Shown here: positions 10,409-21,939 of the stretch, piece after piece
Numbering within the stretch: the first letter of the stretch is position 1
How the letters are laid out: the number at the start of each line of letters is the position of its first letter
NCBI RefSeq assembly: GCF_024362695.1
Contig: NW_026063240.1
Span: 434,001 to 498,000, forward strand
Length of the DNA stretch: 64,000 nucleotides
Direction: 5' to 3'
Source: Pectinophora gossypiella
Taxonomy: Eukaryota; Arthropoda; Insecta; Lepidoptera; Gelechiidae
The notes under the pieces: model-generated
The model's database searches: none
Told to the model about the DNA's origin: nothing
What the model saw: the letters and a program-made list of their open reading frames with translations, nothing else
Translations under genes and position numbers: made by a program

Positions 10409-11031
10409 ATCATCATCAGAATGGAGGGTGGGCGTTAGAAGAGTGGGCGTTAGAAGACAATAATGGCCGTCATTAGTATCACAACCATTTTATTTACTTC
10501 CACATAGTTTTTGTATCACGATTAGATAAAGTCACAGCATAAGGTTCACACTCACGGCAACTTTACGGTATTCGTAACGGTTACACAGTTTCTCGAAATC
10601 TAGCGCGCCTAAGGAAGCGCGAAGGGGCCCTCCACCACCCATGGTTCCTATATTCGGACCGAATCATCGGGACATGTGAACGTACTTGCTAGGTGCTCTT
10701 TTCCGATCACACTTTCTTGACGTCCCTACAAGTTATAGGTGAGCGACTATAGCACTCCTTGTAATTATTCGACACGTCCGCTCATGACGATGGTTCGCGG
10801 TAGACTGCCCGACTAGAACAGCAGTACACGTCCGCTCGACACGACGACTCTGTTGTGACTCCCCGACTTCACGCAGCTCTGGCCGTAGGCCACCTGACGT
10901 CGGAGCGATGCAACTTCATGACGGAAGTGATGTAACTTCATTTTATCTTCCGATTTGATCAATTTTTCTTCTTAATTCATAACTAACTCCGACATATATA
11001 TATATCGGTATAAAACTACCCACATACCTAA
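10409..11031. other. No gene seen; flank between gypsy-1 and Helitron remnant
   Basis: Begins with a short duplicated GTGGGCGTTAGAAGA (near 10429 and 10444). A (TA)n run lies near 10994-11005. GC-rich segments near 10600-10900 have no open frame of note. An in-frame stop at 11029 ends the Helitron similarity on this side. Confidence 0.5.
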
Positions 11032-11814
11032 CAAACTTGTAACCCCAACTGGCCTGAAATAAAAAATTCAACATTATCAGGTCGATCAAAAGACCCCCTT
11101 ACATGTGCTCGAGTTTTCAACTTAAAACTCGGAGAGTTATTAAAAGATTTAAAATCGGGTAAATGGTTCGGAAAAATTGTTTATATAATGCATGTTATAG
11201 AGTTCCAAAAAAGAGGACTACTACATGCGCATATTGCTTTCAAAGTAGAAGGTGGTAGACCCGTAGAAAGTTCGGATATTGATAAATTTGTTCGTGCTAC
11301 CATACCCGATCCTGCACAAACTTTATTATACAAAGTTGTCATGGATCACATGATACACGGTCCATGCGGCCCTCCTTACCGAACTAATTTGCCGTGTTGG
11401 AATAGTGAAAATAAAAACTGCTTAAAATATTTCCCAAAAAAAGAAACACCAGTCACCTTCAGTGACGATAGAGGTTTTATACATTTACGTCGCAATAGTA
11501 AAAATCAGGCGATTATTAAATATCGCGGCAGAGACGTAATAGTTAATGATTTATGGGTCGTTCCTTATAATCCTGCTCTTCTCCTAAAATATGATGCTCA
11601 CATAAATTTAGAAGTGTCCACACAGCGTGCCATAATTAAGTATTTATTCAAATACATGACAAAAGGATCTGATGAAGCCCGTATTGCCGTTGTTGATGAA
11701 GAACATCGTGAGGATGAAATCGAACAATATGTCACTAAGCGATATATTAGTTCTAGCGAAGCAGCGTGGCGAGTTCTCGAATTTGATATTGTATCTAGGA
11801 ACCCTACGGTATAA
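11032..11814 (+). pseudogene. Helitron Rep (HUH endonuclease) fragment
   Basis: Rep domain of an autonomous Helitron, which nicks and religates a DNA strand for rolling-circle transposition. Similarity starts with TCNPNWPEI at 11035, upstream of the first ATG in frame (11188), so the true N-terminus is lost. The HUH motif appears as GLLHAHI near 11217-11237, and the two-tyrosine motif as KYLFKYMTKG near 11638-11667. The frame ends at a stop at 11812; protein similarity goes on in another frame from about 11850. The middle of a full RepHel is therefore shifted, and the ancestral protein would have been far longer. Confidence 0.88.
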
Positions 11815-11859
11815 CTGTTAACAGTACATTTGCCCGATCAAAATTCAGTATCTTTTAGA

Positions 11860-12565
11860 CTATTTCAGTAGGCCTTTAACTGAGGAGTTTGATCGGGTAT
11901 CCTACTTAGACTTTTTCGAAACTTACAACATTCATGCGAAAGATCCATGTTTAAAGACAGTTCAGGCGATGCAAATGCAGAACGGCAAATTTCTTACGCG
12001 GAGAAAGCGGGGTGAGCTCGTCACGCGTCTATTTTGGGTCGCGCCGAACAGAGGTGAACAGTTCTTTTTAAGACTTCTTTTAAGTGTTTACCCTTGTCGT
12101 AGTTTCGCGGATTTACTTCAAATTGGAGGTCCAAATTGCAAAACTTTTCAAGAAGCTGCCAAATTCGTAGGACTTGCGGACGACGCAGTCGAATATGAAC
12201 GGGCTATGGAAGAAGCTTTCACTTTTTTAACCGGACCACGACTTCGTAGCTTTTTTGTAACGCTGGCTGTTAATGGTGCCTCGGTGGCGTCACTGTGGAA
12301 CACGTATAAACGTTAATTGGCCGAAGATTTCCTTTATAGGGTACCAGATGACGAAGAAAACGCGTTTAACATGTGCCTCATTCAAATAGATAGAATGCTA
12401 CGCAGACACGGAACTTCTTTAGTAGAACAAGGTTTTCCAGAAGTAATTTACAGGTCAACGGAATTGGATAGGGAACGCACTGAATATGATTTAGATAGTT
12501 TGAAATCATACGTAGAAGAGTGGTTGCCACAGTTATCCCCCGATCAACGTGCCGTATTCGATTAG
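11860..12565 (+). pseudogene. Helitron RepHel middle region
   Basis: Continuation of the RepHel protein in a different frame from the Rep part. It starts near VSYLDFFETYNIHAKDP and contains RRKRGELVTRLFWVAPNRGEQFFLRLLL, the conserved linker between Rep and helicase of Helitrons, then SFADLL, followed by the segment leading to the helicase (LSPDQRAVFD). One in-frame TAA at 12314-12316 and a second at 12563 break it. Two stops and a frameshift within 700 bases show that this copy is dead. Confidence 0.85.
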
Positions 12566-12626
12566 GTACGTGGAAAAGCTTTGCGTAGATAGGGTTTACC
12601 GAGAATCCAACAACTGTGCGATTTTT

Positions 12627-12702
12627 AATTAAAACACATAATAACGGGTTCTTACCGCGTTTAAATGGGGATATGAGACTCCCGTTATTATGTGTTTTAA
12701 TT
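12627..12702. repeat. Perfect 22-bp inverted repeat inside the Helitron coding region
   Basis: Arms at 12627-12648 (AATTAAAACACATAATAACG plus GG) and 12681-12702 are perfect reverse complements, with a 32-base loop. The element sits in a degenerate stretch flanked by two copies of TGTGCGATTTTTA (12615 and 12731), so a local duplication with template switching is likely. Confidence 0.9.
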
Positions 12703-13487
12703 ATGATAATAACCGCGTAAACTTAAAACAATGTGCGATTTTTATCGATGGCCCCGCCGGCACCGGAAAAACGCTATTATTGAAGGTCATAACTGCATAT
12801 ATCCGCGGTAACCTTAAAGGTATAGTTTTAACCTGTGCATCGTCTGCAATTGCTGCTCAAAATTACACAAACGGAATGACGGCTCATTCCTTGTTTAGAT
12901 TTCCTTTACATCTATTAGATGATAGCGGATACTGGAACATCTCAAATGGTACTCAAAGAGCTGAATTGATTTATAATTCTAATCTCATTGTGTATGATGA
13001 AGCGCCGATGGCTCATAAATACCTTATAAAATTAAGTAGATCATTGCAGGATTTGATGAGGTCAGACAAAATTTTTGGTTCTAAAATAATTATTCTTGCA
13101 GGAGATTTTCGTCAAATTCCTCCTGTAGTCCCAGAAGCACGAACGAATTTTGATATATTAAACGCGTCACTAAAAACTTCTTCTATTTGGAAACAATTGC
13201 AAAAATTTAGTTTGGTATCTTCACAGAGATGTAAGGATGACGCACAGTATGCAGATTTTCTTTTAAAACTGGGTTCAAATTCATTACCTACTCTTAGGTT
13301 AGAAACAAATAATAATGATTTGCAATTAGTCCAACTTGAATCCATTGATTATGTTACTGAATTAGAAGATTTAATTGATTTTGTATTCCCAGAAGTTATA
13401 CCCTTACTGAGCCAGGCGTATGCTCCTTCAGAGCGATTCTATGCACCCGTAACGATGCAGTTAGAGAAATTAATGCCGTTATTTTAG
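12703..13487 (+). pseudogene. Helitron Pif1-like helicase core
   Basis: SF1B DNA helicase of the Helitron RepHel protein, which unwinds the strand during rolling-circle transposition. Walker A is GPAGTGKT (12750-12773), Walker B is VYDEAP near 12991, motif III is AGDFRQIPPV near 13100, and SSQRCKDDAQYADFLLKLG follows. The frame shifts near 13435 and the helicase goes on in another frame. Except for shifts the sequence is well kept, so death of this copy was not ancient. Confidence 0.9.
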
Positions 13488-13720
13488 ACAAACTACCAGG
13501 AGAAGTATTACATTTTTATGCCATAGACAAAGTTTTAAGCGACAACGCTGATCAAGTATATTTTAGTCCCGAATTTTTACATACACTTCGACCACAAGGT
13601 GTTCCAGATTTCGACTTACAATTAAAATTAGAATGTGTTTGTGTAATCACGCATAATCTTAGTTTCGCGGACGGCTTAGTAAATGGCACCAAAGTAATAG
13701 TCTTTGAAACATCTCCATAT
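13438..13720 (+). pseudogene. Helitron helicase, second frame up to the TIR insertion
   Basis: Carries the next helicase segment: RAILCTRNDAVREINAVILD, then LPGEVLHFYAIDKV, YFSPEFLHTLRPQGVPDF, and LVNGTKVIVFETSPY. The protein is cut at 13720 by the end of a TIR element and continues without loss at 39411 in the same orientation. The missing codons are exactly accounted for if no target duplication was made. Confidence 0.88.
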
Positions 13721-13747
13721 ACAGGGTGTTAGGGGCATCGTAACGAA

Positions 13748-14702
13748 AAAAAAAATGGAACGCCTATTTGATTGTACTTAACACGATGGTGGGTGATTTT
13801 CTTGTCGCAAATGTTTAATTAAGATTTTGAATTTTTACTGTGCCGCAATGTAAGTCGAACAACGCGGCACACAGAAGCTAAACCTACGCGCGGCTACGTT
13901 ACGTGTGCGTGGTACGATGTTGATATCTAGGTAGGAGTTTTCATTCTCTTGTATTTAGATGCTTAGTGGTTCAACGTTTAAAAATGTTGAGTTTGTTGAA
14001 GTAGAACACCTACTGCCACGATTTTTCACGCACGGTACCTACCTACCAGTTATTAAAACGTTCCTAACTTATTAACAATAAAAACCCTACTCTTGCCTTA
14101 CCTTAATTGTTATTCCTTCGGATGAAGTACCTAGGTAGGTACCCTAGAACACGTCACGTCACGTAGGTATGCAACATCGCGTTTCCTCCGCGGTAGGTAG
14201 GTATCACACGCACTCACAAACACAACACCTTGCTCTTTAATAAACATCAAAAATCTTCCATACTTTTGCGCAGTAAATGGTCTATGATCTATCATCATAG
14301 TCGACACTACTCATTTACAGAATAAAACAAACACAAAACACTCACAAACACGAAAAAAATATCCTCGAAAAACATCACGCGATTCGGGTCAAGCTTAGTA
14401 TTCGACTGAGCGAAAGCGCGCGGCGGCGTTAGCGCAAAGCATCAAAGGCGACGACTAAGGGCGCCGACGACGCGCCGGCTGCGGCTGAGTCGAGCCGACG
14501 ACTAGAGAGGGAGAGAGAAGTATGTTTATGGTGCAAGTGACAGAGAAAGAAATAGTATCTGTTCGTAATGCCTACTTTATTGGCGCGCGTTGCCCTTGAT
14601 CCGTGCGGCTATTCACGTCCGAGTCAAAACAGATCAAACAAGCCCTAACTCGGAGGTCTTGCGTTCCAGGGTCCTTTAATTATGTCTTAGAACCTTCTTG
14701 GC
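13748..14702. other. Left subterminal part of the TIR element
   Basis: No gene. Contains a GC-rich block near 14400-14515 and a segment near 14540-14590 (GACAGAGAAAGAAATAG then TTCGTAATGCCTACTTT). A near copy in the same orientation lies at 39029-39080, close to the right end. Confidence 0.55.
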
Positions 14703-14930
14703 CTATGTGGTCCAGTGGTTGAGCGATGGGCTCATGATACGGAGGGTCCGGGTTCGTATTCCGGTGGGGACATATCACAAAAATCTGTTTATAAGGCCGT
14801 TGGTTAGGACGTTACAGGCTGATCACCTAATTGTCCGAAAGTGAAATGATCCGTGCTTCGGAAGGCACGTTAAGCCGTTGCTCCTGTCTACTAGGTACCT
14901 ATGTAAGTACGTAGCCGTTACATGAATATT
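14703..14930 (+). mobile_element. tRNA-derived SINE
   Basis: Head is tRNA-like with an A box TGGTCCAGTGG (14708-14718) and a B box GGTTCGTATTCC (14751-14762), the pol III internal promoter. The body continues GTGGGGACATATCAC, TTAGGACGTTACAGGCTGAT, CACCTAATTGTCCGAAAGT and TGCTTCGGAAGGCACGTTAA, which I recognise as the common lepidopteran SINE body. The 3' end is approximate and no clear target duplication is seen. It is not a functional tRNA: the cloverleaf breaks down after the B box. Confidence 0.88.
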
Positions 14931-15838
14931 GTACACAGAACAGGATAGGTTTAATTAGTTCTTTGCTGATCATTTAACAATGAGATTTAAAACCACGAAT
15001 AACTTAGTACTTAGTACCTCGGTACCAACATGTAACAAGAAAATAAGATCACTCCTCTCGGACAATTTTTTTCTTTGAACATGCCGACATTGCCTACGCG
15101 GCGGAGTTGCCGAACTATCGAGGTAGATTATCAATTGTTGAACTTGAAAATTGTCTAAACTATCGAAAGTAGTGATAGTACATTTAGATCGATACTAGCG
15201 ATAGTACCGATAGGTCTTGCTTTGTAACAATAATGGGTATTGATCTAAAAGATCTATCGATAGGTACCTACTATTGGTTTTTTTTAACTAGGTATCGATA
15301 GAATATCGATAGGCAACACTCTGGCGGAGTGTCCGCCCAATTCTAGACGCGATCTCGCTCGATTTTTGTGTAGCGAGGTTTTGCGTAGGTACTTACATAC
15401 TAAGTTGGTGGATGGTTGACGTAGTAGGTAACCCAAGTAGCAACCGATTGTCTTAAAAGAGAATTGTAGATATCTTGAAGGCAAGTAGACTAAATCAAGC
15501 CCTTGTCTTGGATAAGTCTTATATGTCTCCAAGATATCCCTCAAGATATCTTGAAGACACAGTTTAGTAAAAGTGGGCACATACTTTAACTCTTATACAA
15601 GACAGACTTAAGACAACGCTAAGTCAGACTTAAACCCTACTTTAGACAATGTTCTTGCGTATTCTAAACTTAGAATTCTTGTAGTATCACTTAATACCAA
15701 GAATGTATACTTGAAGATATCTACAATACTTAGTTAAGACTATAGGATTGAATTGCACTGAGTCAATTGTAACTTAACGAAGTAAAACTTCAGGTCATAC
15801 TTAAAACGATTTTTACTTCACGCGTCTTTATTTTAGAA
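14931..15838. other. No gene; cluster of TATCGATA sites
   Basis: From 15113 to 15313 the sequence repeats ATCGATAG-like motifs. Perfect TATCGATA occurs at 15255-15262, 15293-15300 and 15304-15311, with several near matches upstream. In insects TATCGATA is the DREF/BEAF-type element. The remainder (15320-15838) shows no repeat end or coding frame. Confidence 0.55.
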
Positions 15839-17659
15839 CTAGCTTTTGCCCGCGACTTCGTCCGCGTGGCGTGTTATATAAGAGAGAGATCTTTGTGTGT
15901 GTGGGAGTGCATACTTATGCAGTTTAGATTTTTTCATAAGTACATTTTTTTTTCCCAATAACTCCCATTTTTCAAAATACAGCCAAAAATAAACTTTATA
16001 TTTACTAAGGTATGCATGCGTGCTAGATTGAATCAATTGATTGAATTGTTTTTTTTTAATTGATTGTTCATTGAGTTTTAATTTTAATACACACTTCCTC
16101 TCTTCCCTTCAACGTTGCTGTGCCCTATAGGGTCCATGTTTTAGTTCCTATGCCTATGTAACACCCTATTGTACTACATGGAATGCAATAAATAATTTAA
16201 TTGAATTGAATTGAAAATATCTATCTTACGCGGTTTCGATTTTTTCATACAAATGTTTTTTTCCCACTAACTCCCGTTTCCGTGGGAATTTTGCAATATC
16301 CTGTTGCAACTAAGCTTTAAGTTAACTAAGGTACCTGCATGCCAAATTTCAAGCGTCTAACTTAAGCGGTTTAGATTTTTCATACAAAAAGATTTTCCCG
16401 CTAATTTCCGTTGCCGTGGGAATTCCGGGAATTCCTTTCTTAGTGCACCTCTACGGTACCTAAGCTATGTCCCTTCCAAATTTCAAATGCCTACGTTTAG
16501 CCGTTCAGGCTATGCGTTGATATATGTCAGTCACTGAGTCAGTCAGTTTCTCCTTTTATTTAGATTTGATTTTTTCATACAAATGTTTTTTCCCGCTAAC
16601 TACCGTTCCCGTGGGAATTTTGTAATATCCTGTTGCAACTAAGCTTTAAGTTTACTAAAGTACCTGCATGCCAAATTTCAAACGTCTAACTTGAGTGGTT
16701 TAGATTTTTCATACAAAAGGATTTTCCCGTTAATTCGCGTTCCCGTGGGAATTTGGGAATTCCTTTCTTAGTGCACCTCCACGGTACCTAAGGAACCTGC
16801 ATGACAAATTTCAAAGGTCTAACTTGAGTGGTTTAGATTTTTCATACAAAAGGATTTTCCCGCTAATTCCCGTTCTCGTGGGAATTTCGGGAATTCCTTT
16901 CTTAGTGCACCACTACGGTACTTAAGGTATCTGCATGCCAAATTTCAAACGTCTAACTTGAGTGGTTTAGATTTTTCATACAAAAGGATTTTCCCGCTAA
17001 TTCCCGTTCCCGTGAGAATTTTGGGAATTCCTTTCTTAGTGCACCTCTACGGTACTTAAGGTACTTGCATGCCAAATTTCAATTGTCTAACTTGAGTGGT
17101 TTAGATTTTTCATACAAAAGGATTTTCCCGCTAATTCCCGTTCCCGTGAGAATTTTGGGAATTCCTTTCTTAGTGCACCTCTACGGTACTTAAGGTACTT
17201 GCATGCCAAATTTCAATTGTCTAACTTGAGTGGTTTAGATTTTTCATACAAAAGGATTTTCCCGCTAACTACCGTTCCCGTGGGAATTTTGTAATATCCT
17301 GTTGCAACTAAGCTTTAAGTTTACTAAAGTACCTGCATGCCAAATTTCAAACGTCTAACTTGAGTGGTTTAGATTTTTCATACAAAAGGATTTTCCCGCT
17401 AATTCCCGTTCCCGTATGATTTTCGGGAATTCCTTTCTTAGTATACCTCTACGGTATCTAAGGTACCTGCATGCCAAATTTCAAACGTCTAACTTGAGTG
17501 GTTTAGATTTTTCATACAAAAGAATTTCCCTTCACTACTCTGCTCCTATTGATTGTAGCGTGATGAAAAGTATACTATAACCTGTCCAGGAGTGTGAAGA
17601 ATAATTGTACCAAGTTTCATTAAAATCCGTCCAGTAGTTTTTGTTTCTATAAGGAACAT

Positions 17660-17700
<41 letters not shown>

Positions 17701-17819
17701 AATTTTACTGATTGCATTTTTGGCATCAGTATCGACCACTTATCACCCCCTGATAGTTATTTTGAAAAAATATTTAATGTACAGAATTGACCTCTCTACA
17801 GATTTATTATAAGTATAGA
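15839..17819 (-). mobile_element. Non-autonomous Helitron A
   Basis: On the minus strand it starts TCTATACTTATAATAAATCTG-like at 17819 and ends with a GACTTCGTC-type hairpin followed by CTAG at 15839. Flanks are A on the 5' side and T on the 3' side, as Helitrons require. Contents: a GTCT microsatellite (near 17660-17697), a degenerate tandem array of about 120-134 bp units (16375-17525), and a passenger LINE tail (about 16050-16213). Related to copies B and C but more diverged. Confidence 0.9.
16050..16213 (+). mobile_element. 5'-truncated LINE tail carried inside Helitron A
   Basis: Ends with a polyadenylation-like AATAAATAATTTAATTGAAT and repeats of TTGAA. The same tail lies in reverse in Helitron B (about 20628-20815) and C (about 60118-60312), so it was in the Helitron before these copies spread. 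Confidence 0.7.
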
Positions 17820-18893
17820 TATAATGGCGAACATTTATATTAACACAAGAAATGAAGTCTGTAAGAAAATGGCGACTAAAATACTAGTTGTTATTTTAAC
17901 AAAAGGTTATTCCGCCGTTTCACATACAGGAAATTATAAACGCATGATTGTTTCTCGTGTAAAATCGATAGAAAGTGTTAAAAAACAGAAGGGCCTTGAA
18001 TATACCAGAAAAATAATAATAAAATTTGTATTGATTATTCAGCAAATAAAAAAAATGGTGACATATGGTACAGATAAATTCATTTTCTATTAATACGTGA
18101 CAGCTGAACGCAGTAATTGTTACTACAACAGAAATATTATATTAATTTACTTCAGTTTTTGACGATAATATTGTCAAAAAAAATTACTTGTTTTCGTCCC
18201 GTAAGTGCAAAATGGCGTTAAGTAATATTTTTCTAAATGAAGTAAGACTTTAGAAACAATTGATTTCGTAAGAATCAGTTTAGAAAAGTAAAGTCAAGTT
18301 GCACTTCATCAAGTACTAGTTAAGATAAATTTTACTTCAATTGTCTAGGAGTATACCCACTTAAGACAAAAAGTATTTAGTGAATTCCTACTTAAAACTC
18401 TTATATCTAAAGTTATCCTCTATTTTGATTTAGTGAAGTATTGTCGTAAAATCATGTTTGTTTATTTTGTGCCAGAATTAGCTATGTAACAAGTAACAAT
18501 TAAAATCGAACGAGCTTTTAAAACGTATGGAAAGTATGTTTGTTTAAGAGGTAAGTTTTTCGACTCGTGGAAGATAAACAATATTGTTATGCTAAGTTCT
18601 TACTTGGATAGGAATGTGATTTACTTAATTGTTTAATATTTATCAGAAATGGAACTAACAAACATAAACTCAATTTGCTAATGAGTCTCCGCGCATACAT
18701 TCTCATAGGTTACCTACATGGTTCGCTGACGCAAAGTAGGTACGATCACCGCGCTTCTAATTGCCAACGGAAACAATGTGATTATTGTAAAAATTTACGA
18801 GTGTCCGTTGAATATTGTATATACGAAGAACCCTTGCAATTTGATTAACGTCGTGTGTGTGCGCGGTAGTTTCTAATCCCACCAAAAACATTA
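17820..18893. other. Spacer between Helitrons A and B
   Basis: 1074 bases between two head-to-head Helitrons. An 89-codon frame at 17824 has no recognisable features and is probably chance. No TIR or LTR seen; taken as native sequence of the 13721-39410 element or its flank. Confidence 0.5.
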
Positions 18894-19012
18894 TCTATAC
18901 TTATAATAAATCTGTAGAGAGGTCAATTCTGTACATTAAATATTTTTTCAAAATAACTATCAGAGGGTGATAAGTGATCGATACTGATGCCAAAAATGCA
19001 ATCAGTAAAATT

Positions 19013-19053
<41 letters not shown>

Positions 19054-21012
19054 ATGTTCCATATAGAAACAAAAACTACTGGACGGATTTTAATGAAACT
19101 TGGTACAATTATTCTTCACACTCCTGGACAGGTCATAGTATACTTTTCATCACGCTACAATCAATAGGAGCAGAGTAGTGAAGGGAAATCCTTTTGTATG
19201 AAAAACCTAAACCACTCAAGTTAGACGTTTGAAATTTGGCATGCAGGTACCTTAGATACCGTAGAGGTGCACTAAGAAAGGAATTCCCGAAATTCCTACG
19301 GGAACGGGAATTAGCGGGAAAATCCTTTTGTATGAAAAATCTAAACCACTCAAGTTAGACTTTTGAAATTTGGCATGCAGGTACCTTAGATAACGTAGAG
19401 GAGCACTAAGAAAGGAATTCCCGAAATTCCCACGGGAACGGGAATTAGCGGAAAAATATTTTTGTATGAAAAATCTAAACCATTCAAGTTAGATGTTTGA
19501 AATTTGTCATGCAGTTACCTTAGATACCGTAGAGGTGTACTAAGAAAGGAATTCCCGAAATTCCCACGGGAACGGGAATTAGCGGGAAAATCCTTTTGTA
19601 TGAAAAATCTAAACCACTCAAGTTAGACGTTTGAAATTTGGCATGCAGGTACCATAGGTACCGTAGAGGTGCACTAAGAAAGGAATTCCCAAAATTCTCA
19701 CAGGAACGGGAATTAGCGGGAAATACCTTTTGTATGAAAAATCTAAACCACTCAAGTTAGACATTTGAAATTTAGCATGCAGATACCTTAGGTACCGTGG
19801 AGGTGCACTAAGAAAGGAATTCCCGAAATTCTCACGAGAACGGGAATTAGCGGGAAAATCCTTTTGTATGAAAAATCTAAACCACTCAAGTTAGACGTTT
19901 GAAATTTGTCATGCAGGTACCTTAGGTACCTTGGAGGTGCACTAAGAAAGGAATTCCCGAAATTCCCACGGGAACGGGAATTGACGGGAAAATCCTTTTG
20001 TATGAAAAATCTAAACCATTCAAGTAAGATGTTTAAAATTTGGCACGCAGGTACCTTAGACACCGGAGAGGTGTACTAAGAAAGGAATTCCCGAAATTCC
20101 CACGGGAACGGGAATTAGCGGGAAAATCCTTTTGTATGAAAAATCTAAACCACTCAAGTTAGACGTTTGAAATTTGGCATGCAGGTACTTTAGTAAACTT
20201 AAAGCTTAGTTGCAACAGGATATTACAAAATTCCCACGGGAACGGTAGTTAGCGGGAAAAAACATTTGTATGAAAAAATCAAATCTAAATAAAAGGAGAA
20301 ACTGACTGACTCAGTGACTGACATATCAACGCATAGCCTGAACGGCTAAATGTAGGCATTTGAAATTTGGAAGGGACATAGCTTAGGTACCGTAGAGGTG
20401 CACTAAGAAAGGAATTCCCGGAATTCCCACGGGAACGGAAATTAGCGGGAAAATCCTTTTGTATGAAAAATCTAAACCGCTTAAGTTAGACGCTTGAAAT
20501 TTGGCATGCAGGTACTTTAGTTAACTTAAACCTTAGTTGCAACAGGATATTGCAAAATTCCCACGGAAACGGGAGTTAGCGGGAAAAAAACATTTGTATG
20601 AAAAAATCGAAACCGCGTAAGATAGATGTTTTCAATTCAATTCAATTAAATTATTTATTGCATTCCATGTAGTACAATGGGGTGTTACATAGGCATAGGA
20701 ACTAAAACATGGACCCTGTAGGGCACAGCAACGTTGAAGGGAAGAGAGGAAGTGTGTATTAAAATTAAAACTCAATGAACAATCAATTAAAAAAAAATCA
20801 ATTGATTCAATCTAGCATGCATGCATACCTTAGTAAATATAAAGTTTATTTTTGGCTGTATTTTGAAAAATGAGAGTTATTGGGAAAAAAATTGTATGAA
20901 AAAATCTAAACTGCATAAGTTAGATGCTTGAAATTTGATATGCACTCCCACACACACAAAGATCTCTCTCTTATATAACACGCCACGCGGACGAAGTCGC
21001 GGGCAAAAGCTA
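18894..21012 (+). mobile_element. Non-autonomous Helitron B
   Basis: Starts TCTATACTTATAATAAATCT after an A and ends in the CGC(G)GAC-GAA-GTCGCG hairpin, then GGCAAAAGCTA. The last G of CTAG is missing or has mutated. Inside: CTGT microsatellite at 19017-19052, a tandem array of about eight units of 134 bp (about 19187-20205), and the LINE tail. By eye it is almost identical to Helitron C at 58385-60513. Confidence 0.92.
19187..20205 (+). repeat. 134-bp tandem array in Helitron B
   Basis: TTTTGTATGAAAAATCTAAA recurs every 133-134 bases about eight times. Each unit holds GGGAATTCC-like inverted repeats (CCCGAAATTCCCACGGGAAC). Frames read as proteins here (for example 19788-20063 minus) are by-products. 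Confidence 0.88.
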
Positions 21013-21921
21013 TTGTTAATAAAGGCGGCCAAATTCCCGATGACTTTTATCAAGCTAAAAACATATTGGAATCGAATCTAATGCTCACTTTAAATGCATT
21101 TAACCATACACAAAACTTAAAATATATTTATGATTGTGAATAAAGCTTAGTTAAAAATAGGTACATTTTTAAAATTATTAAAAGAAATAATGAAATGAAA
21201 GAAGAAAGAAAAGTATCTAGACACGCGGTAGCGTGTCAAGCCAAGTTCAAGAAATAGAACTGGCGAGCCGCACCGTGTGTAATATTACACGAACCATCTG
21301 GAGCCACTTTTGACCCCCTCATAAATCAAAAACTATATCACATAAACGTATCAAATTTGGCTCATATATTGAGACTTGCAACATACATATGTGTTCTAAA
21401 TTTCATAAGCTTATCTCAAACGGTTATTTAGATATTAATATCCAAAAATCCTCATTTTTATCATTGACTGACTGACCTATAGATCAAAACTCTAACCCAG
21501 TTGCAGATGACCTAGAAAGTTAAAATTTGGTATGCAGATAGGTAATTAGATGAATACAAAGGAAAAAAAACTAGCAACTTTTAAATAATTAGATTCTATT
21601 ATGAACGCTTAACATAAATACCTAATTAGTGCCTGTACCTAACTATAGATGTAAGAATCAGTAAGTAATCAAAACTCATGACAGCCGGTCTTTTTGTGGT
21701 AGGTATGTAGATTAACTTAACATAACATATCACGCCTATATGCCCTATCGGGGTAGGCAGAGCACTAAGTGATCATGGAACCACTTGATGCCACATTCGA
21801 CAAGTACTATGAGGGTAGGTAAGCAAGTTGGAACATGTGTTTAGCGGTGATAGGTTGTCAGCTTTTCGCCCATGATACAACACAACTCTCATCCATTTTA
21901 CTGGCATATATTTTTTTTAAC
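21013..21921. other. No gene; old repeat fragments
   Basis: 21215-21310 (CACGCGGTAGCGTGTCAAG...) and 21725-21860 (TCACGCCTATATGCCCTAT...GGGGTAGGCAGAG) look like fragments of widespread lepidopteran repeats that I recall, without names or defined ends. A palindrome, CACGCGGTAGCGTG, is near 21221. Confidence 0.45.
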
Positions 21922-21939
21922 TTGTGAGGTTGCCATGAA

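Noticed and set aside
14540..14590. Direct repeat with 39029-39080 taken as the inner ends of two TIR elements
   Set aside because: No second pair of TIRs was found next to the left copy; relation left open.
14703..14775. Candidate tRNA gene
   Set aside because: A and B boxes are present but the 3' half does not close the acceptor stem and a SINE body follows.
17824..18093. 89-codon plus-strand frame between Helitrons A and B
   Set aside because: Low-complexity Lys/Ile-rich protein, no second copy, no motif.
18987..19178. 63-codon frame with a LSVCLSVCLSVC repeat, also at 17535-17726 and 58478-58672
   Set aside because: Translation of the CTGT microsatellite in the Helitron 5' end.
19788..20063. 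91-codon minus-strand frame, also at 59279-59554
   Set aside because: Translation of the 134-bp Helitron array; other units have stops in the same frame.
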